Positions 25,154 to 32,433 of a stretch of 64,000 bases of DNA are shown here, in pieces. Each line of letters begins with the position of its first letter. The stretch's first letter is position 1. The stretch comes from CAWIVH01 sp963839475. GTDB lineage: Bacteria > Acidobacteriota > UBA6911. Under the pieces are notes generated by a model. The model ran no database searches. It was not told where the DNA came from and saw only the letters and a list, made by a program, of their open reading frames with translations. Made by a program: the position numbers and the translations under genes. The DNA is taken from assembly GCA_963839475.1 (NCBI GenBank), contig CAWIVH010000015.1, positions 790,522 to 854,521 of the forward strand, written 5' to 3'.

Positions 25154-25557
25154 CGACGGCAACCCTCGACGAAGGAATCTTCGACTACCTGACATCTCAT
25201 TCGGGCCTGGCCGCCCTCATAGGCACGCGCCTCCACCCGGACTACTTTCCCGAAGACGAGAAACTGCCCGCGATCGCGTACTCGCTCGAGGACGACCGCT
25301 CGATGCCCACACAGCAGGGGCCGTCGGCGTTGCGCCAGGCAATCTACAGGTTCGATATCTGGGCGGACACCGCAGCTGAGGCTATGGGCGTAATGAAGCA
25401 GATGTGCGCAGCTCTTGACGGCCACCGCGGATCCTTCAAGGGCCTCCCCGTTGTGGGGGTGTTCTTCGATGGCGCCGGGCGCAGCCGCGACCCGGACACG
25501 CAGACTTTCAACGTTTCAATGCGATTCACGATTCATTACCAGGAGAAAGAGACATGA
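25150..25557 (+). CDS. Tail completion protein (DUF3168, gp17-like)
   Basis: A 135-residue protein starting with ATGA coupling at 25150; an upstream in-frame GTG would add five residues. The segments LDEGIFDYLTSHSGLAALIG, RLHPDYFPEDEKLPAIAYS and QAIYRFDIWADTAAEAMGVM match the DUF3168 / SPP1 gp17 layout, a tail-to-head joining protein at the end of the tail tube. It is placed exactly where expected, between head closure and tail tube. Confidence 0.82.
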   Translation: MTTATLDEGIFDYLTSHSGLAALIGTRLHPDYFPEDEKLPAIAYSLEDDRSMPTQQGPSALRQAIYRFDIWADTAAEAMGVMKQMCAALDGHRGSFKGLPVVGVFFDGAGRSRDPDTQTFNVSMRFTIHYQEKET

Positions 25558-25988
25558 GCGACGGAGTAATCGGTTTAGGGACTTTGCTGAAGATCGGCGA
25601 CGGAGCCAGCCCGGAAGTATTCACGGCGATCGCCGAAGTCAAGGATATCAACGGGCCGGTGCTGAGCCGGGAGTTTGCGGAGTTCACGCACCAGCAGTCC
25701 GCGAGCGGCTACCGCGAATACAAGCCCACGTTCAAGAACTCCGGTGACGTGACCTTCAAGTGCAACTTCCTGCCCGACGACACAACGCAGGGATTCTCGA
25801 CCAAGGGCCTGCTGAAGGACTACGAGGACGGGACGCTGCGCAACTTCGAGCTGCTATTCCCGGACACTGGCGCGACGAAGGCCGCATTCGCTGCCTATGT
25901 GGCGAACATCAGCCCCGGGGCTCCCATCGCGGGCGCCCTGGAACTCAACGTAACCCTCAGGGTCACTGGACCCGTGACCTGGAGCTAA
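25554..25988 (+). CDS. Major tail tube protein
   Basis: A 144-residue beta-rich protein, ATGA-coupled to the tail completion gene. The sequence (GLGTLLKIGDGASPEVFTAI, FAEFTHQQSASGYREYKPTF, NVTLRVTGPVTW) fits small phage tail tube proteins of the lambda gpV N-domain type. It polymerises around the tape measure protein to build the tail. The tail chaperone genes follow, the expected order. Confidence 0.78.
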   Translation: MSDGVIGLGTLLKIGDGASPEVFTAIAEVKDINGPVLSREFAEFTHQQSASGYREYKPTFKNSGDVTFKCNFLPDDTTQGFSTKGLLKDYEDGTLRNFELLFPDTGATKAAFAAYVANISPGAPIAGALELNVTLRVTGPVTWS

Positions 25989-25991
25989 ATA

Positions 25992-26381
25992 ATGACTCTG
26001 ACGAAACAGCAGATCCTCTCGACCTTGCCGCGCCTCAAGGAAGTGGATGTCCCCGAGTGGGGCGGGTCCGTTTTCATCCGCCCGCTCACGATCCACGAGC
26101 AGGCGAAGCTCGCCGACCTCGGGACTAAGTATGAGAAGAGCTCCGTGGTCGACCGCATGAAAAACTGCACGTTGCGCCTTGTGCAGTGGTCCGTGTGCGA
26201 CGAGCAGGGCAATCCCCTGTTCGAGGCCGGCGACCTCGAGCCTTTGATGAGCAAGGCAGCCAGCGCCTTCCTGCGCCTGCAGGACGCGATCCTCGCCCTT
26301 TCGGGCCTTACGGAAGAGTCGCGCAAGGAACTGGAAAAAAACTTGCTGAGCGCCCCGAGCGACGGGCCCGATTCCGACTAG
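25992..26381 (+). CDS. Tail assembly chaperone, unshifted form (gpG-like)
   Basis: A 129-residue protein between tail tube and tape measure, the position of lambda gpG. Its first 117 codons are shared with a longer product made by -1 frameshifting at A AAA AAC (26336-26342). After the slip site the normal reading adds only 12 residues (LLSAPSDGPDSD) and stops at 26381. The chaperone is thought to coat the tape measure protein before the tube forms. The sequence includes IRPLTIHEQAKLADLG and a second helical domain; the family is recognised by position and frameshift arrangement. Confidence 0.8.
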   Translation: MTLTKQQILSTLPRLKEVDVPEWGGSVFIRPLTIHEQAKLADLGTKYEKSSVVDRMKNCTLRLVQWSVCDEQGNPLFEAGDLEPLMSKAASAFLRLQDAILALSGLTEESRKELEKNLLSAPSDGPDSD

Positions 26382-26560
26382 CCGAGACGCTCGGGCGCAC
26401 CGTAGCGGAGCTTGAGCAGACCCTCAGCTACTCGGAGTTCCTGGAGTGGATCGCCTATTTCCGCCTGGAATCCGGCAGCGGATCTTCATCGATTCCCCAA
26501 TGGCAAAAGATGATGCAGTCGATGCGCCTTGTGAGTGAACTCCAGAAGGCAAAGGCATGA
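25992..26560 (+). CDS. Tail assembly chaperone -1 frameshift fusion (gpGT-like)
   Basis: Reading 25992-26342 in the first frame, slipping back one base and continuing 26342-26560 gives a fusion of about 189 residues. The added 72 residues (start LAERPERRARFRLAETLGRT, then ELEQTLSYSEFLEWIAYFRLE) have no start codon or ribosome binding site of their own that fits, but are clearly coding. LSYSEFLEWIAYFRLE is typical of the T domain that binds the tail tube protein. The ratio of short to long form is normally critical for tail assembly. The stop overlaps the next gene by ATGA. Confidence 0.8.
26336..26342 (+). promoter_or_regulatory. -1 programmed ribosomal frameshift site A AAA AAC
   Basis: In the frame of the chaperone gene the codons read GAA AAA AAC, giving the heptamer A AAA AAC, a canonical X XXY YYZ slippery sequence. 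The -1 frame opens directly into a conserved-looking domain. A G+C-rich segment 10-25 bases downstream (GCCCCGAGCGACGGGC) could form a short stimulatory hairpin. Confidence 0.85.
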
Positions 26561-26739
26561 AACCGGACCGGCTCACAGCACACATCGACTACGAGGAAAT
26601 CTGCCGTTGCGGCCATCCCCGCTACGAGCATCACCGCGCCTTCGGATGCATGCGCTGGGACGAGCGGAAGGGCGGCTGCTGGTGCCGCTGTGATGGGTTT
26701 GCCCGCCGCGATCGTCAGGACAGTTATGGCAGGCATTGA
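26557..26739 (+). CDS. Small Cys/His-rich protein
   Basis: A 60-residue protein that overlaps the frameshift product's stop by ATGA. It contains CRCGHPRYEHH followed by CMRWDERKGGCWCRC, seven Cys and several His in about 35 residues, which suggests a zinc-binding fold. Its 3' end overlaps the start of the gp10-like gene by 14 bases. No phage function is known to me for it; it may be a regulator or virion assembly factor. Tight coupling on both sides supports it as real. Confidence 0.6.
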   Translation: MKPDRLTAHIDYEEICRCGHPRYEHHRAFGCMRWDERKGGCWCRCDGFARRDRQDSYGRH

Positions 26740-27130
26740 GATCCAGGGCTTCGAGGAACTCAGACGCAACACCGAGCATATCTGCAAGGACGTCCTCGAC
26801 CGTGCGATCCAGGCGGCTGAGGACGCTGCGGCTCAAGTCATAAGGCAGGCCGTGGAGTCATCCGCACCGCGCCGGACGGGACAACTCGCCAAGAGTGTCA
26901 TCGTCTATGAAAGCGTGAACCGGAAAGCCCTTACCGGCTCCGCGCGCAGACGGCTGCTTGTCGGCCCGGAAAAGCGCAAGGGTTTCTATGGGTACTTCTA
27001 CAACTTCGGCCGCAAGGGGCAGCCCGCCAGGCCGTGGTTTGAAACCGCTTCCGCGGGCGTGGAAGAACAGGCCATGGAAGCGGGGATTGCCGCATTCCAA
27101 CAAGTCATCGAGCAGGAACTCGGGAAGTAA
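26726..27130 (+). CDS. HK97 gp10-family protein
   Basis: A 134-residue protein starting at ATG 26726 (AGGAC upstream). The family pattern is clear: IEIQGFEELRRNTEHICKDV at the start, SSAPRRTGQLAKSVIV in the middle and FYNFGRKGQPARPWF near the end. HK97 gp10 proteins are neck or tail-joining proteins. Here the gene lies after the tail chaperone instead of in its usual place between head closure and tail completion, a local rearrangement. An ATG twelve codons upstream is a less likely start. Confidence 0.82.
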   Translation: MAGIEIQGFEELRRNTEHICKDVLDRAIQAAEDAAAQVIRQAVESSAPRRTGQLAKSVIVYESVNRKALTGSARRRLLVGPEKRKGFYGYFYNFGRKGQPARPWFETASAGVEEQAMEAGIAAFQQVIEQELGK

Positions 27131-30100
27131 ATGCCCACCATCGGCAGGCTTTTTTATGAGATCGGCGGCGACACCGACCGGCTCCAGGCCGACCTACGCC
27201 AGGCCGTGGAGATGGCCAAGAATGCCGGCCTCGACGTCAAGCGCGCCGGGCAATCCTTCCTCGCCTCGTTCAACGAAGCCCTCAATCCCACGGGCCTGCT
27301 GACCGAGAAGCTCAAGCTTCTCGAAGCTGCGGGCAAATCGAGCGGCGACATCATCGCGGTCATGGGCGGCCAGATCAAAGCGGCCGCCGAAACCGCCAAA
27401 TCCCACAGCCAGGCGATCGATCCCCTGGTCCAGAAGTATGCCGACCTCGCGAATGCGGCCAAGGGCGGAGGCTTCTCAATCGATAACCTCGGCAAGACCC
27501 TCACCAGCTTCGTCCAGAGCCCTGTGTCGGCCGCGAAGGAAGGGATCGCGGGCTTTGCCGAAAAGCTCGGGCCTGCGGCGGTCGGTCTCATGGGGATTGC
27601 ATCGGCTGCCGTTGCGGCGGGTGTTGCCATCTTCAAGGTTGCCGAAAGCACCGCGGAGGAGGCGGAGCAGATCACGAACCTCTCCTTGCGAACCGGCATT
27701 GGCGTCGAGCGGGTCCAGAGCCTGCAGAAGGCAGCCGAACTCATGGGAGTGAGCGGCGAAACGGTCGTATCGGCGGTCTCGAAGATCAACCGCGAGCTCG
27801 GGAAGTTCGGCACGGGCGGCGAGTTCACGAAAGGGATCACATCTCTCGGCATATCCCTGGAAGACGCCTCCGGCAAGTCGAAGACCGCCATCGACCTCCT
27901 TGGGGAGCTCCGCACGAAGCTCCTCGCCATCGAGGACCCCGCGGAACGCGCCCAGGTCGCTGCAGCCGTCCTCGGCAGGCGCAACCAGGAACTCGCGCCG
28001 CTCCTCCTGAACTCGCAGGAAAATCTCTTCGAGCTGGCAAAGCAGCTCGAGGAAACCGGCGCCGTCATGGACAAGGTCGCGATCGACCAGGCGATGAAGC
28101 TCGACCAGAAGCTGGATGTCCTCACAGCGCGCTTCGCCACTGTCAAGACCGTCGCGAAGGAGGCGGCAGTCGAGACCGCTCTCGCGGTCAGTGACATCTT
28201 CACCGGGGACTTCTGGAAGCTCCTGGCAGCGAACCTGGCCAAGGGCGCCGGGATGCAGAGCGCCTCCCTTGCCTCCATGCAGATGAGGATCAAGGAAGCC
28301 ACCGACGCCGCGATCGAGGCCTCAAAGAAGCAGGAGGATGCCGGTAAGAAATCGGCCGATGCCGCAGGCCTTGCCCACATGAAAGAAGAGGAGCTTTACA
28401 ACGAGCGCCTGAAGCTCCTCTCCCAGGGGAAGGAAAACGTCGATCTCCTGCTGAAGCTCCAGGATGCCCAGGACAAATTCAACACGGCGATCGAGAAGGG
28501 CCTAAGCCACAAGGAAAAGGAAAAGGCGCTCAATGCTGTGCTTTCGATCCGCGAGGAGATCAAGGCCAGAGAGGAAGCGACCAAGGGACTCTCTGAATGG
28601 ATCGAGAAAATCCGGGAGCTGAAGCCGCTTGATGCGTCCAGCCTTGCCCCGTCGGACGTGCTCAAAAAGCAGATCGAACAGGCAAAGGCCCAGATCGACT
28701 CGCTCAAGGAGGCCCTTGCCGCTCCCGGGGAGAAATCTCGGGAGGAACTCGAATGGCTGCAGTCCCAGGTCAAGGCCAATGAAGAGAAACAGGGGCAGCT
28801 GACCGAGCAGAGACAGCTCCTGGAGCACATCGCCGGCCAGGTCACGGCGATCACGCTCGCGGACGACAAGGAACTGGCCGCGCTCGGGAACACCGTCGCG
28901 GCGCGCGAGAAAATCCTCCACCAGGTGACCGAAGCCGAGAAAGCCCTCAAGTCCATAAACCAGGACATGGAACAGACGGCAAAGATCCAGGCCGACATCG
29001 ACCGGATCGGCCACGCCGCGCTCGTTCCCAACCAGAAGGATATCGAAGCCGGCCTGAAGAAGGCTGACGCGGACATCCTGAAGCGCCTCCGGGAGTATGC
29101 CGCGGTCGAGGATGCGATCGACAAGGCCGCCACCACCTCGAAGCTCGAGCAGTTGCGCCTGCAAGAGCAGATCGTTGGGACCGTGATCCCGATGAACAAG
29201 GATCAGCGCGAGCAGATTGAGATCGAGAAGGTCCACCTGCAGTTCGCGATAAAAGCGGAAGAGACCCGGGTGCGCTTTACCCAGATCCGCGCCGAGCTGA
29301 TGGATAAGATCAACAAGCTCGATCCCTCGGATCCGCTGCGGAGCAAGGCGCTCGAGGATATGTCGAAGCTGGCGGCAGCCGAGAACGAGCAGCTGGCAAT
29401 CCTGCAGAAACTCGAAGGCGCTGAGGTCCTGAAGGAGCACAAGAAGGACATCATCGAGGCCGCCCAGGAGATCCGAAACCAGGTCAGCACGGTCGTGAAC
29501 GACTTCGGCAAGAAGGTGGCCGACTCGATCGTGCATTGGAAGAGCCTCGGCAGCGCCGTGAAGGATTTCTTTACGAGCCTGGCGGAATCGACGCTTCGGA
29601 TCGTCATGGAAAGGCTCTTTAAGCCGCTGCAATCGTCCATCGAAAAGGTCATCGACTCCCTGTTCGAAAAGCTCTTCAACCCGGGGAGCAAGAAATCGTC
29701 TGCCTCGAACCTGGCCCCCGAGGCGGGTTCCTGGGGGAACCTCCTGGGGACGGCCGGGAGCGGGCTGCCGGACTGGCTCAAGGCTGCGACGACTCCGGCT
29801 GAAGCGGGCACGAGTATCTCAGGACTACTCGCGGCTGGTAATCCACTTCTGCAAGTCTATTCGCCCGTCGAGTACCCCTCGGCACAGTCATCCCCGGATT
29901 TCGTGGGCCCCACGCTCGACATGGTGAAGGGCGGAACATCGGGCGGCATATTCGGCGTGGGCGGAACGGCAGGCTCCCTGATCCAGGGTGGACTCATGGC
30001 CGGCGGCACGGCGGCATTCCTCGATTCGTTCAGCCAGAAAGGCGTACGGGGTTGGGCGGAGGCCATCGGCGGAGGAGCTGCGATTGGCGCAGCGATCGGG

Positions 30101-31897
30101 TCCGTGGTGCCGGTCATTGGCACGGCAATCGGGGCAGCAATCGGTGCCGCCGCGGGGGCTCTTGCCAAAGGAATCCAGGCTCTGGTCGGCGCGATCAAGG
30201 GCAAGAACGCCTACCAGGCTGGCGCGATGGAACTCGGCCGCGACTTCGGCGGCATCAGCATGTCCCCGGACGACTTTAAGAAGTGGCTCGAGGGAGTAGG
30301 AATTTCCGAAAGTCAGGCGTACCCGATCCGTAAGGACATCGAGTCGAGCTCGAAGTTCCTGGCCGAGGTGGCAGGACCCCTGGCCGCGGCACAGGGCAAG
30401 ACGCAGGAGTTCCTGAAGTCGCTCGAAGCGGTCAAGACATCCTGGGGGACTTTCGACTTCCGGAAGCAGTACGAACTGGGCGAACTGACCGGCGACTGGA
30501 CGGCTCTCGACGAGGCCTTCAACGCGGCATTCAAGGACTCTCAGGCGCTGAACCAGAACGTCCCGGACTGGCAGACGAAGCTCACCATGCTCGGGGACCA
30601 GACCAAGAAGACCGCAAGCGAATTCCAGAACCTCTACAAGCAGTTCGAGGAGAACAAGACGGTTTCGGACGAGTTCGCGGATTTCCTCAAGAAGAACGCG
30701 GACGCGCTCGACGAGGCGGCGAAATCATCTTCGGCGTTCGCTGATGAACTCGCGCTTGCAAGGAAAGCCCTGGAGATCAAGCCCCTGCTCGACGGACTGA
30801 CAAGCCTCCGCGACGGGATCTCCGGCATGATTCCGGCGGTCGAGACGATGTACGACAAGTTCCTCAAGACCGGCGACATCACGGATGCGTTCGCGGCGAA
30901 GATCACGGAATTGGGCGGCGACATCGGGAAGTTCACCGAGGTGTCCGGCCTGGTCAAACTCAACAGCTACTTCGGGGAGATGGTCCAGCATTTCAGGGAC
31001 ACCGGAGAGATCCTCCCTGACCTTCGCGACCTCTTCCAGCAGTTTGGCGGCGATTTGTCGGCGCTGGACAAGGCCGCGGATCTACCTGGCCTAAAGTCTT
31101 CACTGGGTTTCATTCAGGATCTCTCGGACGAGCTCACCAAGTTCCTGCCGGAACAGACCGCCATCCAAAAGCTGATGGCGGGAACCATGGACCAGTCCGT
31201 TATCGACGCGCTCACGGGCGCCGGCATTGCCCCCGAAAGCCTGACGAAGATTACCGGCCTCCTTAAGATGGAGACCGGCTGGGATGAGGCGGTCAAGCAG
31301 TTCCAGCAGTCGGGCAAGCTCATTCAGGGCGGGCTGCTCGATCAGGCTCTTCAACAGTACGGCGGCAGCGCCGGCCAGACGGCTGTCACCCGGTACGGCC
31401 AGGGCTTCAACACCATCACCGATCAGTTGCTTTCCGGGACCAAGGCCGCGATGGATGCCGCCTTCCGCAATGAAAGAACCGGCGTCCTCGACATCCTGAA
31501 GCAGGCCGCGGGAGACATCACCAAACAGGTCGGCGACATCACGAAGCCGATCGAAGACCAGTTCACGGTCGTGAGCACGAACATTCAGACCGCTTTCCAG
31601 GCGGCAGCGGCCGCGGCAATCGCCGAGCTCGACAAGATCCTCGCCAAGATCGAGGAGATCAAAACCGCCACCAAGGACATTATCCCGGTCCCGGAGACGC
31701 CGGGGAACGAAGAGCCCGTGTCCCCGGAGCCCGGATCGGGTGAAACCATTCCAAACATGATCGAGGCGCAGGGAATGACGGGCGCCTATATCGACCTGCG
31801 CGGCGCCACAATCTTCGGATACGACGAGTTTGCCCGCCGGGTTGCCGAGGCCCAGGCGATGAACGCCCGCCGCTCAGGCATCCACGCCGTTGCATGA
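27131..31897 (+). CDS. Tail tape measure protein
   Basis: A 1588-residue tape measure, the largest phage gene here. It begins right after the gp10-like stop. The first 150 residues resemble tape-measure N-termini (GRLFYEIGGDTDRLQADLRQ). A hydrophobic segment lies near residues 150-170. Residues about 380-800 are long coiled coil rich in Glu, Lys and Gln. A Gly/Ala-rich hydrophobic stretch (about 970-1020) likely inserts into the host membrane during DNA ejection. Tape measure length sets tail length; at about 0.15 nm per residue this would give a tail near 240 nm (rule of thumb, inferred). The order, chaperone then tape measure then hub, is that of a siphovirus. Confidence 0.92.
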   Translation: MPTIGRLFYEIGGDTDRLQADLRQAVEMAKNAGLDVKRAGQSFLASFNEALNPTGLLTEKLKLLEAAGKSSGDIIAVMGGQIKAAAETAKSHSQAIDPLVQKYADLANAAKGGGFSIDNLGKTLTSFVQSPVSAAKEGIAGFAEKLGPAAVGLMGIASAAVAAGVAIFKVAESTAEEAEQITNLSLRTGIGVERVQSLQKAAELMGVSGETVVSAVSKINRELGKFGTGGEFTKGITSLGISLEDASGKSKTAIDLLGELRTKLLAIEDPAERAQVAAAVLGRRNQELAPLLLNSQENLFELAKQLEETGAVMDKVAIDQAMKLDQKLDVLTARFATVKTVAKEAAVETALAVSDIFTGDFWKLLAANLAKGAGMQSASLASMQMRIKEATDAAIEASKKQEDAGKKSADAAGLAHMKEEELYNERLKLLSQGKENVDLLLKLQDAQDKFNTAIEKGLSHKEKEKALNAVLSIREEIKAREEATKGLSEWIEKIRELKPLDASSLAPSDVLKKQIEQAKAQIDSLKEALAAPGEKSREELEWLQSQVKANEEKQGQLTEQRQLLEHIAGQVTAITLADDKELAALGNTVAAREKILHQVTEAEKALKSINQDMEQTAKIQADIDRIGHAALVPNQKDIEAGLKKADADILKRLREYAAVEDAIDKAATTSKLEQLRLQEQIVGTVIPMNKDQREQIEIEKVHLQFAIKAEETRVRFTQIRAELMDKINKLDPSDPLRSKALEDMSKLAAAENEQLAILQKLEGAEVLKEHKKDIIEAAQEIRNQVSTVVNDFGKKVADSIVHWKSLGSAVKDFFTSLAESTLRIVMERLFKPLQSSIEKVIDSLFEKLFNPGSKKSSASNLAPEAGSWGNLLGTAGSGLPDWLKAATTPAEAGTSISGLLAAGNPLLQVYSPVEYPSAQSSPDFVGPTLDMVKGGTSGGIFGVGGTAGSLIQGGLMAGGTAAFLDSFSQKGVRGWAEAIGGGAAIGAAIGSVVPVIGTAIGAAIGAAAGALAKGIQALVGAIKGKNAYQAGAMELGRDFGGISMSPDDFKKWLEGVGISESQAYPIRKDIESSSKFLAEVAGPLAAAQGKTQEFLKSLEAVKTSWGTFDFRKQYELGELTGDWTALDEAFNAAFKDSQALNQNVPDWQTKLTMLGDQTKKTASEFQNLYKQFEENKTVSDEFADFLKKNADALDEAAKSSSAFADELALARKALEIKPLLDGLTSLRDGISGMIPAVETMYDKFLKTGDITDAFAAKITELGGDIGKFTEVSGLVKLNSYFGEMVQHFRDTGEILPDLRDLFQQFGGDLSALDKAADLPGLKSSLGFIQDLSDELTKFLPEQTAIQKLMAGTMDQSVIDALTGAGIAPESLTKITGLLKMETGWDEAVKQFQQSGKLIQGGLLDQALQQYGGSAGQTAVTRYGQGFNTITDQLLSGTKAAMDAAFRNERTGVLDILKQAAGDITKQVGDITKPIEDQFTVVSTNIQTAFQAAAAAAIAELDKILAKIEEIKTATKDIIPVPETPGNEEPVSPEPGSGETIPNMIEAQGMTGAYIDLRGATIFGYDEFARRVAEAQAMNARRSGIHAVA

Positions 31898-31911
31898 TAA
31901 GGAGAAATCGC

Positions 31912-32334
31912 ATGAAAAGAGTACTTGTTTGCAGTACCTGTCTGCTTAATCTGACCTTTTTGTTTGCCGCACCGACTCGCGGCACCGTGGTCCAGGCGAC
32001 ATCCGGCAACACCGTCACGCTGGCATGGGATGCCAACAGCGAGACTGATCTAGCGGGATATAAGGTCTACTGGGGCCGCAAGTCGCGCCAGTACGACAAC
32101 TCGCCCGTGCCGACAGTCACTCCAAGCGCGAATCCTACCTTCACGACTCCTGCACTTGCGAACGGGACGTGGTATTTCGCCGTTACCGCCTACAACACGG
32201 CAGGGCTTGAGAGCGGATACTCAAACGAAGTGTCGACGACGATCGCCACAGCGCCGGCGCCGCCGAAATCCCTGCGCATCTGGATCCTCCAGGCGCTCAT
32301 CTGGCTGGGACAGCACCTGAAGTTCTGGGCATGA
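31912..32334 (+). CDS. Exported fibronectin type III domain protein
   Basis: A 140-residue protein with AAGGAG nine bases before ATG 31912; an earlier ATG overlapping the tape measure stop is less likely. Residues 1-24 look like a signal peptide (VLVCSTCLLNLTFLFAAPT). A single fibronectin type III domain follows (about 32-118), with NTVTLAWDANSETDLAGYKV and GTWYFAVTAYNTAGLESGYS, and a short C-terminal hydrophobic helix (SLRIWILQALIWLGQHLKFW). Fn3 domains in phage tails bind carbohydrates or cell surfaces, but a signal peptide suggests export from a lysogen instead. It could be a lysogenic-conversion factor. About 100 bases without a gene follow. Confidence 0.7.
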   Translation: MKRVLVCSTCLLNLTFLFAAPTRGTVVQATSGNTVTLAWDANSETDLAGYKVYWGRKSRQYDNSPVPTVTPSANPTFTTPALANGTWYFAVTAYNTAGLESGYSNEVSTTIATAPAPPKSLRIWILQALIWLGQHLKFWA

Positions 32335-32433
32335 GTTGACTTTGCCGGTCCGCCCTCAAATGCCGAAAAGGGGCGGAGATCGCTCTCCTGAGGGGTTGAG
32401 CCACGCCGCGGCGGGCCGGCAATCCAAACAAAC

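Noticed and set aside
27154..28380. 408-codon open frame antisense to the tape measure gene
   Set aside because: Shadow of a coiled-coil gene: Ala, Ser and Phe runs mirror the Lys/Glu-rich sense codons and no ribosome binding site is seen.
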